Source: JAIEPT01 sp038217425
GTDB taxonomy: Bacteria > Planctomycetota > Planctomycetia > Gemmatales > Gemmataceae
DNA length: 52,055 nucleotides
Direction: 5' to 3'
Assembly (NCBI GenBank): GCA_038217425.1
Contig: JBBQPM010000026.1
Location: forward strand, 1 to 52,055
Positions 1 through 8,318 of this stretch are shown here, piece by piece. Below the pieces are notes generated by a model, which saw nothing but the letters and a program-made list of their open reading frames with translations, searched no databases and was not told the origin of the DNA. Every line of letters begins with the position of its first letter. The first letter of the stretch is position 1. The translations under genes and the position numbers were made by a program.

Positions 1-141
1 AAGGCGAACCGCGCCCGTCTCGAAAGCTATCGTCTGCAAGTGCAGGAACAGTTCCTGGCCGCCACCGAGGCGGCGGAGCAATGGGCGCAGTCCGGCACAC
101 GACCGCCGATGCTGACGCTCCCCATTCGCCTCACTGCGTAA
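1..141 (+). CDS. C-terminal end of an unidentified protein (partial)
   Basis: Reading frame 1 is open from the left edge of the window to a TAA at 139-141 and gives 46 residues. The fragment is rich in Glu, Gln, Arg and Ala (RLESYRLQVQEQF...), looks helical, and ends in a short Pro-containing tail. It sits 26 bp upstream of the acyl carrier protein gene on the same strand, so it is probably the previous gene of the same operon. No family can be recognised from this tail. Confidence 0.6.
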   Translation, partial: KANRARLESYRLQVQEQFLAATEAAEQWAQSGTRPPMLTLPIRLTA

Positions 142-167
142 ATGTTTTTCCTAAGGAGGACGTCCCG

Positions 168-425
168 ATGACTCGTGCTCAACTGAAGACCAAGCTCGTA
201 CAAATGCTCGAAGAAAACGTCGGCCGGGAGTTTTCGAACATCCAGGAAAGCGACGACCTGCGCGCCAGCCTCGGACTCGATTCCGTCGATCTGGTGACGC
301 TGCTGATCGAAATCCAGGGGCAGCTCGGCGTCGTCGTCGCCAACGAGGAGTTGATGGACCTCAAGACGGTCGGCACGCTGCTCGACCTGCTCGAACGCAA
401 GACCGCAGTTCGCAAGGCGGCGTAA
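168..425 (+). CDS. acyl carrier protein
   Basis: An 85-residue acyl carrier protein. The phosphopantetheine attachment site is the DSVDL motif, with Ser39 as the acceptor, preceded by the typical LGLDS turn and followed by the acidic helix II (LLIEIQ). The start at 168 is chosen because AAGGAGG lies at 153-159 just before it; an in-frame ATG at 81 would overlap the previous gene and add a non-conserved tail. Two ketosynthase-like genes follow on the same strand, so this carrier probably serves a dedicated acyl-chain pathway rather than being the housekeeping AcpP. The product of the pathway cannot be told from the window. Confidence 0.93.
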   Translation: MTRAQLKTKLVQMLEENVGREFSNIQESDDLRASLGLDSVDLVTLLIEIQGQLGVVVANEELMDLKTVGTLLDLLERKTAVRKAA

Positions 426-441
426 CGAACGGAAGATTCAC

Positions 442-1221
442 GTGCGGGAGATCGACATGGAAGCAGCACGCATCGTGGCCGTGGGCGTGGCGCAGGCGAA
501 CTTGGCGGAGTTGGCGGCGCTGCGGCGGCAGAAGCCTCCGCTCCCGCAGCAGGCGAGCGCGTCGCTGGCAATTCGCCACGCGGACGAACACACGTTGATC
601 GCGATGCAGGCGTTTCAGCAAGCCTTACGTTCCGCCGACTGGGATTTGGCCGCGCTGCAGGAATGGGGCGTGCTGGTTTCGTCGCGATTTCCAGGCCGGC
701 TCGGTTTGGCGAGCATCTTCCATCGCTACGAAAAGCTCGGACCCGTGGGCGTGTCGCCGATGTTCGTGCCGACGCAGGCGCTGCACGCGGCCGCCGGCAC
801 GCTCAGCGTCGTCTATGCACTGCAGGGCCCTAATTTCGGCGTCGGCGGCGGACAAGATCACGTCTGCGAAGGCTTGCTCGCCGGCATGGCGCTCGACGCG
901 GACAACCTCGCCCCCGGCATCTGGGTGATCCTGACGGCCTCCTATCCGAATCTGCTGCCCGATACGCAGGGCAAGATCTCCAACGACTCGATCCTGCACG
1001 GCCTTGCCCTGGGTTTTTCCTCGCAAGTCGTGGCGCCGTCGCTCCTGGATTTGCAGCTACGCCGAACCTCGGCGACGCCGCGCAGCGCCGGGCCCGCGGA
1101 TTTGCTCGAGCTGATCGATTTCGTGAACGGAACCCGCCGCTCCTGGGAGTATTCGCTCCCGGGCGGCGGTGTGCTGGAACTGAACCGAGCCGCGGCCCCG
1201 GCCTTGCGCAAAGCGAGCTAA
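442..1221 (+). CDS. truncated beta-ketoacyl synthase-like protein, chain-length-factor-like
   Basis: A protein of about 255 residues resembling the N-terminal half of a ketosynthase. The segment G129-P-N-F-G-V-G-G-G-Q138 aligns with the nucleophile region of ketosynthases (GPS..VSTAC), but Gln138 takes the place of the catalytic Cys. The C-terminal half with the two catalytic His residues is absent. In type II polyketide systems the chain-length factor also has Gln at this position, so a non-catalytic partner of the intact ketosynthase that begins 15 bp downstream is a reasonable inference. The start is either GTG 442 or ATG 457, both with modest upstream purine-rich sites. An ordinary single-subunit KAS enzyme is excluded by the missing residues. 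Confidence 0.75.
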   Translation: MREIDMEAARIVAVGVAQANLAELAALRRQKPPLPQQASASLAIRHADEHTLIAMQAFQQALRSADWDLAALQEWGVLVSSRFPGRLGLASIFHRYEKLGPVGVSPMFVPTQALHAAAGTLSVVYALQGPNFGVGGGQDHVCEGLLAGMALDADNLAPGIWVILTASYPNLLPDTQGKISNDSILHGLALGFSSQVVAPSLLDLQLRRTSATPRSAGPADLLELIDFVNGTRRSWEYSLPGGGVLELNRAAAPALRKAS

Positions 1222-1236
1222 CGAAGGAGCGACGAT

Positions 1237-2448
1237 ATGAAGGATGCCATCTGGATCACCGGCCTGGGCGCCACCACCCCCATGGGCGATTCGTTCGACG
1301 TCATTGCCGACAATCTCCTCGCGGGACGCTCCGGCATCAAGCCCATCACCGCCTTCGATCCGTGCAATCACGGCTCGCATTTCGCCGGCCTGGTCCCGGA
1401 AATCCCGTGCCCCGCAAGCTATGACGAGACGGAGTTTCGCGCCTTGCCGCGGCTGGAACAGATGGTCGCCTGGTGTACCGAGCAGGCGCTGCGCGACGCG
1501 GGACTGTGGGACGGACGCCGCGAGCTGCGTATCGGATTCGTCGCCGGCATGGGCGCCGAGTGGATGCTCTGTTGGGAAGACGACCTGAGCAAGGGGGGCA
1601 ATCTCATCCGTCAGCCCGAACAACCGCAGGGGCTCTTGCACCGGGTGTATCGCAAACTGGAGATCACCGGCCCGTCGGCCACCGTCGGCGCGGCGTGCGC
1701 CAGCGCCAGCATCGCGATCGCACAGGCGAAACGTTGGTTGGAACTCGGCTGGCTCGACGTCTGTTTGGCGGGGGGCATGGACGCGTCGGTGACGCCCCGC
1801 GGGTTGGCGAGCTTCGGAAACCTCGGAGCCCTCAGCAAACGCAATCACGCGCCGGCGCAGGCGTCGCGGCCCTTTGACCGCGGCCGGGATGGGTTCGTCA
1901 TGAGCGAAGGGGGCGTGGCGTTCGTCATGGAACGGGCCGAGCATGCCCGACGCCGGCGCGCCAGCGGACGCGCCCACGTCGCCGGGTTCGGCGCCTCCAG
2001 CGATGCGTCGCATCTGGTCATTCCAAGTTCCGATCCGGCGCCCGCGGCCCGCGCCATCCGATTGGCTCTGGCGAACGCCGGCGTCAATCCCGGCGACGTC
2101 GACACCGTCAACGCCCATGCCACCAGCACCCCGGTCGGCGACAAATTCGAAACGCAGGCGCTCTACGTCGTCTTCGGCGACGACGCGACCAGGATCCCGG
2201 TGAGCGCTACCAAGAGCATGTCGGGCCACATGCTATCCGCCGCCGCCGCCTTCGAGACGCTCGGGTGCATCGTCGCCATGGAGCGCGAGGCGATGCCCCC
2301 CACCATCAACCTCGACGAAGTCGATCCCGAATGCAACCTGTGCCACGTCGTCGGCCAGGCTCGGCCGGGGAAAGTGCGCGTCGCGCTCAACAATTCGTTC
2401 GGCTTCGGCGGCAGCAACACGGCCCTGGTGCTGCGCAAGGCCGGTTGA
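1237..2448 (+). CDS. beta-ketoacyl-ACP synthase (KAS II/FabF type)
   Basis: A 403-residue condensing enzyme that would extend an ACP-bound acyl chain by decarboxylative Claisen condensation. The Cys-His-His triad is visible: Cys154 in GAACASAS, His294 in NAHATST and His331 in SMSGHM. The C-terminal GFGGSN motif is present and the length matches FabF. GAAGGAG precedes the ATG by about 7 bp. It is the third gene of the ACP and ketosynthase-like cluster and its likely partner is the Gln-bearing protein just upstream. It could be a second FabF used for a special lipid or polyene-like product; the window does not show the rest of the pathway. Confidence 0.93.
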   Translation: MKDAIWITGLGATTPMGDSFDVIADNLLAGRSGIKPITAFDPCNHGSHFAGLVPEIPCPASYDETEFRALPRLEQMVAWCTEQALRDAGLWDGRRELRIGFVAGMGAEWMLCWEDDLSKGGNLIRQPEQPQGLLHRVYRKLEITGPSATVGAACASASIAIAQAKRWLELGWLDVCLAGGMDASVTPRGLASFGNLGALSKRNHAPAQASRPFDRGRDGFVMSEGGVAFVMERAEHARRRRASGRAHVAGFGASSDASHLVIPSSDPAPAARAIRLALANAGVNPGDVDTVNAHATSTPVGDKFETQALYVVFGDDATRIPVSATKSMSGHMLSAAAAFETLGCIVAMEREAMPPTINLDEVDPECNLCHVVGQARPGKVRVALNNSFGFGGSNTALVLRKAG

Positions 2449-2678
2449 GCAGTTACCGAGCCTCGCCCGTCAGTCAGAAAGCGGCGTAGCAACCCGATGG
2501 CCATAAAGCAATTCGGAAGCCGCGACGATTACCCCGCCTGCCGTCGATCATTGCGCGTTACTGCGGCAAACATGCGGCTGAGTTCAGGGTGAGCATGACG
2601 ACGGCTCCGAAACGAGCTGTGTCCCAATTATGCTCTTCCATGTCACTGGTGCATGATAGAACATCATCACAGCGCGGG
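2449..2678. other. intergenic region holding a lolD relic
   Basis: No convincing gene lies in these 230 bp. The only recognisable content is the degenerate lolD 3' fragment described separately. The rest shows no clear promoter or hairpin. Confidence 0.5.
2539..2605 (-). pseudogene. degenerate fragment of the lolD 3' end
   Basis: About 67 bp here align with the 3' part of the intact lolD gene at 4198-4262 with roughly 80 percent identity by eye, including shared blocks TCGATCATT, CTGCGGCAA, GAGTTCA and TGACGACG in the same order and orientation. The aligned piece corresponds to the H-loop region and tail of LolD (HSLELARMLPQQREMIDG). At least one indel breaks the frame, so it cannot be functional. 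It lies on the far side of the PIN-like cassette from the intact gene. Confidence 0.6.
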
Positions 2679-3379
2679 TTATGGGGGTATCTCTCCGGCC
2701 GCCTTGAGGTCGGCGACGGCGGCTTCGAGTGAAACGGCATAACGTAACCCCAAAGCATTCGCGTCATTGACGATATCCTGATGGAATACCGTTGCGCTCG
2801 GAGCAGCAAAGTCAGAGCGATTCGAGCTGACCAGGATCCGCCGCCGCGGATAACCGCCTGCGGCCAGCAGGCTGCTCAGTCTGAGCGCATGGCAGAGTAT
2901 GTGACAATCCTTCACGGGCCCTTTCGCCGATGACGGCTTCAGTTTCGCCGCCACTCGGTCGATTGCCAAGGACATGCCATGTTGATCTCGCTCGATGACC
3001 TCGGCCGCGTCTAGCAATGCTTTCGACAGATTTTCAAGCTCGTCAATCAGGGTTCCGGGTGGGAGCGCCGGCAGGGGTGGCGCCGGTTGGACGAACTCAT
3101 GGGCAAGTTCCCAAGTTGCGGTGAACGCCAGAATTCCGGCCTCGCCGTCCTTCCGAGCTGACGGCAGATTGTCGGTCCACTCGCGAGGCACAATGTCCTG
3201 AATGAAAAGCACTATTGTCCCATTGCCAGCCAGCGTCCGCAATTCAAGCCCGCTTGCACTGTCGGGGTCAAGTTGCGAAGCGGCGCCCGGACAATGTCCA
3301 GCAGTGCGCAAGTGTCGAGAAACAAGGCCGGCCGGGGATTCGCCGTCTGATTAGCGACTGCCTGGGCGATGGTTATCAT
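2679..3379 (-). pseudogene. PIN-like nuclease, toxin-like, frameshifted
   Basis: Two overlapping minus-strand frames together encode one PIN-like domain protein of about 233 residues. The N-terminal frame starts at ATG 3379-3377 with FLDTCALLDIVR, which carries the first catalytic Asp. It ends at 3212. The second frame supplies the rest, including VPREW, KDCHIL and the VSSNRSDF motif expected near the C terminus of such nucleases. The frames must join between about 3240 and 3290, so one base has been gained or lost, or the read contains an error. The start codon overlaps the stop of the upstream gene as ATGA, suggesting a translationally coupled pair. PIN proteins of such pairs usually cleave RNA. 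Whether this copy is active depends on the frameshift being real. Confidence 0.7.
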
Positions 3380-4035
3380 GTGGCTGCTACCGCGAGTCGC
3401 TTCGCCAGCCATTCGGCGTCTGCGAAAAATCGTACGGTGATCGCTTCCGCGGCTTCTTGCTCCCATCCGCTGTCCGCCAACCACTTCGTCAGTTCGGTCC
3501 GGTCGATAGCCACTTGCTCGGATAAGCAGCATGCGACAAGTTCGTCCCAGAACTGTTGCGTAAGGTCCTCGAACGGCCATTCTCCATTGGCCGCGTCGGC
3601 GAGTCGCGTGAACTGCATCTCGGCAGCCGGGGTAACGGCGCTACGGAGGCCAAACGAGGGGTTCGTGTAGCGGACCCCGAATGCGGCGGCGGCGGGCAAG
3701 ACATGGCCGTTCGCGAAATCGGCGACCAGTTCTCCGATTCGAGCCGAATGGCCATCGGGCGGCTGGCGAAGGAGTTGCACCGCGCCAGCCCGCACTCGAG
3801 TCAAGGTCGTCAACTGGACCCAGATACGAACCGATGCATCACCGGGCCGGTCGAACAGGTAGCACCGGATACGGCCCGAAGGTTGTCGCTGACGTTCATA
3901 GCCGAAATCTCGGCTCCAGCCGGCCGGCATTTTGACTTCGAGCTGCTTAATAAATCGGTCTATGTCGGGTTTGGCACCCCGAAACAATGTGGACCGCCAC
4001 TTGCGGAGCGGAAGAAATGGGTCATTCGGCGACAT
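3376..4035 (-). CDS. unknown protein coupled to the PIN-like gene
   Basis: A 219-residue soluble protein of unrecognised family. It is rich in Arg and aromatic residues, has no signal peptide or membrane segment, and its C-terminal third is predicted to be helical (LTKWLADSGWEQEAAEAI). The ATG at 4035 has an excellent GGAGGAG site six bases upstream. Its stop codon overlaps the start of the PIN-like gene, so the two are very likely made together. The arrangement resembles a toxin-antitoxin or defence pair, but at 219 residues it is larger than common antitoxins and shows no obvious DNA-binding helix-turn-helix. A TATAGT box about 30 bp upstream on the minus strand could be its -10. Confidence 0.75.
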   Translation of the reverse strand: MSPNDPFLPLRKWRSTLFRGAKPDIDRFIKQLEVKMPAGWSRDFGYERQRQPSGRIRCYLFDRPGDASVRIWVQLTTLTRVRAGAVQLLRQPPDGHSARIGELVADFANGHVLPAAAAFGVRYTNPSFGLRSAVTPAAEMQFTRLADAANGEWPFEDLTQQFWDELVACCLSEQVAIDRTELTKWLADSGWEQEAAEAITVRFFADAEWLAKRLAVAAT

Positions 4036-4163
4036 GTCTGCTCCTCCAGGTAGGCACCCAGTTTATTCTACTATACCAGGTCCGGATCAGTACGGGCTCT
4101 TTGGGCGAGCTTTCTCCTAAATGATTAGGCCTATCTAATGTGCCCGTCTCCCTCGCTTCGCGC

Positions 4164-4859
4164 TCACAACGCTCCGCCGGTCCACGGCTGCAGCAGGCCG
4201 TCGATCATTTCGCGTTGCTGCGGCAACATGCGGGCGAGTTCAAGGCTGTGTGTGACGACGAGCAAGATGGTCTTTTCTTGCTGATGCATGTCGATGAGCA
4301 TCTCGGCGACGCCGCGCGCGTTGGCGCGGTCGAGGTTCCCGGTCGGTTCGTCAGCCAGCAGCAGACCGGGCGAGAGGATCAAGGCGCGGGCGATGGCGAC
4401 GCGCTGGCGTTCGCCGCCGGAGAGTTCCGCGGGGCGATGGTCGAGGCGTGCTTCCAGTCCGACGCGCTGGAGCAGCGTCCGGGCGCGCTGGGCGAGTGCG
4501 GGCCGGTCGACGTCCTGGGCGGCGAGCGTGGGGACGAGGACGTTTTCGAGCACGGAGCACTGGGGCAAGAGGTGATGGTCTTGAAAGACGAAGCCGACGT
4601 TGCGATTGCGAAAGCGCGCGAGGTCGTCGTCGCCGAGGGCGAAGGGGTCTTTACCGCCGAGGGAGACGGAACCGCCGGTGGGGCGATCAAGGGCGCCGAG
4701 AATTTGCAGGAGGGTGCTTTTGCCGGAGCCGGAGGGCCCGAGGAGGGCGAGGGCGTCGCCGGGCGCGGCGGCGAGATCGACGCCGCGCAGAATATCGAGC
4801 GGCCCGGAACGGGTGGGGAAGGACTTGGTGAGTTTTTGAACGAGGAGCGAGTGGTTCAT
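4164..4859 (-). CDS. LolD-like ABC transporter ATP-binding protein
   Basis: A 231-residue ATPase of the LolD/MacB class, which drives release of lipoproteins or other envelope substrates together with FtsX-type permeases. Walker A is GPSGSGKST at residues 41-49, the Q-loop is Gln93 within VFQDHHLLPQ, the signature is LSGGE at 146-150, Walker B is LLLADEP at 166-172, and an H-loop His follows in VVTHS. The start at 4859 is preferred over the in-frame ATG at 4910, because the longer form would run into a 35-bp inverted repeat and add a non-conserved leader. No LolC/LolE permease gene is next to it, which is unusual. A relic of its 3' end lies at 2539-2605. Confidence 0.9.
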   Translation of the reverse strand: MNHSLLVQKLTKSFPTRSGPLDILRGVDLAAAPGDALALLGPSGSGKSTLLQILGALDRPTGGSVSLGGKDPFALGDDDLARFRNRNVGFVFQDHHLLPQCSVLENVLVPTLAAQDVDRPALAQRARTLLQRVGLEARLDHRPAELSGGERQRVAIARALILSPGLLLADEPTGNLDRANARGVAEMLIDMHQQEKTILLVVTHSLELARMLPQQREMIDGLLQPWTGGAL

Positions 4860-4902
4860 GGGTCCGCCAAAATGGAGCTTGGTCGCAAGAAGGGACATCG
4901 AT

Positions 4903-4993
4903 AAGCCCAACGGGTGAGGTACTCCGAACCCTTGGGATCCAGCAGTCGCGTGGGTTTATCCCAGGGGTTCGGAGTACCTCACCCACTGGGCTT
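4903..4993. repeat. 35-bp imperfect inverted repeat
   Basis: Arms at 4903-4937 and 4959-4993 are complementary except for about three positions, separated by 21 bp. The core GGGTGAGGTACTCCGAACC is unlike the other palindromes in the window. It sits between the divergent lolD and transporter genes, so it may be a mobile palindrome rather than a terminator; no T-tract follows. Confidence 0.85.
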
Positions 4994-5109
4994 GCATCGC
5001 GTTCATTGTACCGTCGCGAAACCGCACAGCCAAGCAGGTGCGGTGGCGAGGCATGCGGCCATTTTCTATAGTGAGCCTGTCACGCCGCGCTCTTCAAGGA
5101 ATCTCGATC

Positions 5110-7182
5110 ATGGCCCAATTGCCCGCCGACTCGCTCAAGAATCGCTCGTTCATTGGGCTCATCATCGCGCAGTTCCTGGCCGGGTTCAACGATCAGGCGA
5201 TCCACGCGTCGGCCATGTTTTACGCCGTCCACAAAGGCCTGGACGAAAAACAGGCCATCACGCTGATGCCGATCCTCTTTTACGCTCCCTGGGCGATCTT
5301 CTGCACCGTCGCCGGGTACTACGCCGACCGCTACAGCAAGACCAAGGCCCTGGTCATCTGGAAGTTTTCGGAAGTCGCCATCAGCTTGATTCTCCTTTTG
5401 GGCGTCTGGATCGGGCTCGGCGCCAAGGCCGACTCGACCGCACACTTCGTCAGCATCGCCATCGTCATGTCGACCGTCTTCATGATGGGGACGCATGCCG
5501 CGTTCTTCGCTCCCGCCAAGTACGGCTCCATGCCCGAAATCCTCCAGCCGCACGTCCTCTCCAAGGGCAACGGCATCCTCGAATCGACCACATTCCTGGC
5601 TTCCATCCTCGGCACCGTGATCGGCGGGTTCCTGTCGTTCCGCTTTCGCGGTGAGGAATACTGGATCGCTTTCATCCTGCTGGGCCTCTCGATCATCGGC
5701 GCCCTGGCCAGCTTGATGATCCAAAAACTCCCCGCGGCCACGCCCGAGAAACGGCTCCCCCGCAACATCTACGCCCCGCTCTTCGGCAATCTCAAGGAGC
5801 TGTTCTCCTCCCGGCCGCTGGCGCTTTCCGTGATGGGGATCGCATTCTTCATCTTCATGGTCGCCTACATGCGCTCGGTGATGTACATGCACGGGCAAAG
5901 CCGAGTTCCCCCCTGGGACGAGTTTCACACGAGCTCGGTCGTCGCCGTCGTTGCGCTCGGCGTCGGTCTGGGGAGTCCGCTCGCGGGCTTCCTGTCCGGC
6001 GGCAAGATCGAGTTGGGGCTGGTGCCGCTCGGCTGCATGGGCATGATCTTCGCCGCGTTCATGTCCGGGCTCATGATCGATCACGAATCGATCTTGATCG
6101 TCTCGCTCATCATCATCGGCTTCTTCAGCGGGTTCTACATGGTGCCGCTCTACACGCTCCTGCAGCATCGGGCGCCGAAAAAGAGCAAGGGGGAGCTGGT
6201 CGCCACCAGCAACTTCATCAACGTGACGGGGGCGATCGCCGCCTCGCTGCTCTTCGGCCTGCTGGCGAAGGGGGGCGAGTGGTCGGGCATCACGCCGGGA
6301 GTGACGCAGCGGGATCTCTACTCCGGCACGGTCAGTGACGTCAAGACCAAGGAGCATCACGTTCAGGCGGTCCGCATCGCCACGGAGGGGAAGGAGGAGG
6401 CCATCGACGGCAACGCCAAGACCATCCTGCTCGCGCCGGCCGGGGGGCTGGAGAAGGGCGACAAGGTCGTGGTTTCGAACTACCGCATGCGCGACGTCGA
6501 GTTCTATCGCGTCCGTCCGGAAGGGACCGCGCAGCTCCCCGAGTTCGAAGACGAGGCGTTGCCGCGCTACCTCTTCTTCGGCGCCGCCCTGATGTCGTTC
6601 GGCATCCTGTTGTTGTTGCTGAAACTCCTCCCCGACTTGCTGGTGCGGACGCTCTTCTGGTTCCGCTCGCTGGGAAAGTTCGAAGTCAAGGCCGTGGGGA
6701 CGAATCGGCTGCCGACCGCGGGGGCGCTCATCCTGGCGACCAACGCCCGCGAACTCGAATCGTCGCTGCAGCTTCTCTCCGCGACCGATCGCACGACGAC
6801 GGTGGTGCTGCCCGCGGGCTCGGCGGCGCAGCCATCGCTGCTGCGGAGCCTGGCGCTGCGCTCCACGGTGGTGACCCTTGACAATCTGGAAGCGGCGCGA
6901 AACCATGCAAAGAAGACGCTCGCGCGCGGCGAACTGGTGGTGCTCGCCGTCGACGGGCATGGGTCGGTCGACATTGAGGCGTTCTACGCCAGCGTCCACG
7001 AAGGAGTGCCGGTAGCGCCAGTGTATTGCGGGCCGTTGGAAGGTTCGCACGCCCAGGCGATCCGCGTCGTCTTCGGCGAAATCTTCGCAACGCCGCCGAC
7101 CCTGGGCGACATTCGCCTGAAGATCGGGGAACTGAAGACCTGGATCCAGGAACACGATCACCTGCCGCAAGGGAATCATTGA
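5110..7182 (+). CDS. MFS transporter fused to a degenerate acyltransferase domain (LplT/Aas-like)
   Basis: A 690-residue inner-membrane protein. Residues 1-410 form about 12 membrane segments of the major facilitator type (FLAGFNDQ near the start, as in LplT lysophospholipid flippases). A soluble insert of about 90 residues follows, then one or two more hydrophobic segments and a C-terminal domain from about residue 525 shaped like a PlsC acyltransferase (VGTNRLPTAGALILATN). Where PlsC has the catalytic HX4D, this protein has A546-R-E-L-E-S551, so acyl transfer is unlikely. Known LplT-Aas fusions flip and re-acylate lysophospholipids. The start at 5110 follows AAGGAAT with good spacing; the frame stays open upstream to 5038. 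Confidence 0.85.
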   Translation: MAQLPADSLKNRSFIGLIIAQFLAGFNDQAIHASAMFYAVHKGLDEKQAITLMPILFYAPWAIFCTVAGYYADRYSKTKALVIWKFSEVAISLILLLGVWIGLGAKADSTAHFVSIAIVMSTVFMMGTHAAFFAPAKYGSMPEILQPHVLSKGNGILESTTFLASILGTVIGGFLSFRFRGEEYWIAFILLGLSIIGALASLMIQKLPAATPEKRLPRNIYAPLFGNLKELFSSRPLALSVMGIAFFIFMVAYMRSVMYMHGQSRVPPWDEFHTSSVVAVVALGVGLGSPLAGFLSGGKIELGLVPLGCMGMIFAAFMSGLMIDHESILIVSLIIIGFFSGFYMVPLYTLLQHRAPKKSKGELVATSNFINVTGAIAASLLFGLLAKGGEWSGITPGVTQRDLYSGTVSDVKTKEHHVQAVRIATEGKEEAIDGNAKTILLAPAGGLEKGDKVVVSNYRMRDVEFYRVRPEGTAQLPEFEDEALPRYLFFGAALMSFGILLLLLKLLPDLLVRTLFWFRSLGKFEVKAVGTNRLPTAGALILATNARELESSLQLLSATDRTTTVVLPAGSAAQPSLLRSLALRSTVVTLDNLEAARNHAKKTLARGELVVLAVDGHGSVDIEAFYASVHEGVPVAPVYCGPLEGSHAQAIRVVFGEIFATPPTLGDIRLKIGELKTWIQEHDHLPQGNH

Positions 7183-7268
7183 TCGGAATTTCCGAGCCGG
7201 AAGCGTGAACGACGATTACCGCAGGTTTGTCGCTCACACTTCCGGCTCGGCGCAAAAGGCGTCCTCCC

Positions 7269-8318
7269 ATGAACCGCCGACGCTTTCTCGATCCCCGGCA
7301 ACTCGCCCGGCAGGCCATCGACCTCCTGGGCATCGAAGATTCTCTGCAGGGCTTCGTCAAGGAAACCTTCGGCGAACCGCTGCTCGTACGCTGCAAACGG
7401 CAGGCGATGGCGACGCAGTTCGAGGCCCTGTTTCCGCTGGGCACGCCTCAGGCGTATCAGGCGGGAGCCGCGGCGCTGGACGAAGTCGACGCCCTCGAAG
7501 CACAGCTCACTGTCTACCGCGCCGACAGCGAGATGAGCCTGATCAACCAACACGCGCCGCGCGTGCCGGTGAAGGCGTCCGCGAATCTCTTCGATCTGCT
7601 GCTCCTGTGCCGACATTTGCACGTGCAGACGCACGGCGCCTTCGACCCGGCTCTCGGCGTCCTCATCAAGACCTGGGGGTTTTTTCGTAGACAGGGCAGC
7701 GTCCCTGAGCCCGAGGCGCTTGCCGCGGCTCGGCAGCAAAGCGGCATGGCGCATGTCCAGCTCGACTCGGCCGAGCAGACCGTCGCCTACGACGTCCCCG
7801 GTCTGGAGATCAATCTCGGCAGCATCGGCAAGGGGTTCGCCCTGGACCAGGCGATCAAACGCGTTCGCCAGGAGTATGGGATCAAGGACGTCCTCCTGCA
7901 CGGCGGCCAGAGCAGCGTCTTCGCGATGGGGCGGGAACCGGGGGCGCAGGCGGGTTGGCAGGTGCAACTGGCGGATGCCGATCTGGCGGGGAGTTCGCTC
8001 GGTTGGTTTTGGCTGCAAAATCGCGGCCTGGGAATCTCGTCGGCGACGTATCAGAATCTCGAATTCGAGGGCCGAAAGCTCAGCCATCATCTCGACCCGC
8101 GCACGGGCTGGCCGGTAGAAGGCCTGGCCTGCGCCGCGGCGACGGCGCCGTCCGCGGCCGAAGCGGACGCCCTGGCGACGGCGTTCTTCCTCCTCGGCGT
8201 CGAAGAGACCAAGACGTATCTCCAGACGCATCCGCAGATCGGCGCCGTGCTTGTCGAACGGGAGCCGCGCACGATTCACGTGCTGGGACGAGCGTGCGAG
8301 GAATGGCAGAGCCGATGA
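7269..8318 (+). CDS. apbE: FAD:protein FMN transferase (ApbE family)
   Basis: A 349-residue enzyme that attaches FMN to Thr or Ser of target proteins such as NqrB/NqrC or RnfG, using FAD and Mg2+. Family landmarks are TGAFDPALGVL, NLGSIGKGFALD, LHGGQSS, HHLDPRTGWPV and the final metal-binding stretch AAEADALATAFFLLG. No lipobox or clear signal peptide is seen at the start MNRRRFLD, although the N-terminal Arg-rich stretch is compatible with export by another route. ATG 7269 is favoured over 7227 because conservation starts near here. No Nqr or Rnf target gene is in the window. Confidence 0.9.
   Translation: MNRRRFLDPRQLARQAIDLLGIEDSLQGFVKETFGEPLLVRCKRQAMATQFEALFPLGTPQAYQAGAAALDEVDALEAQLTVYRADSEMSLINQHAPRVPVKASANLFDLLLLCRHLHVQTHGAFDPALGVLIKTWGFFRRQGSVPEPEALAAARQQSGMAHVQLDSAEQTVAYDVPGLEINLGSIGKGFALDQAIKRVRQEYGIKDVLLHGGQSSVFAMGREPGAQAGWQVQLADADLAGSSLGWFWLQNRGLGISSATYQNLEFEGRKLSHHLDPRTGWPVEGLACAAATAPSAAEADALATAFFLLGVEETKTYLQTHPQIGAVLVEREPRTIHVLGRACEEWQSR

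Noticed and set aside
4860..4910. Longer start for LolD at 4910
   Set aside because: The additional 17 residues are not conserved and their codons enter the inverted repeat at 4903.
5080..7179. Minus-strand frame of 699 codons opposite the MFS fusion
   Set aside because: It is a shadow of the plus-strand gene: composition is rich in Asp, Glu, Arg and His without any domain, while the plus strand has membrane helices and a ribosome site.
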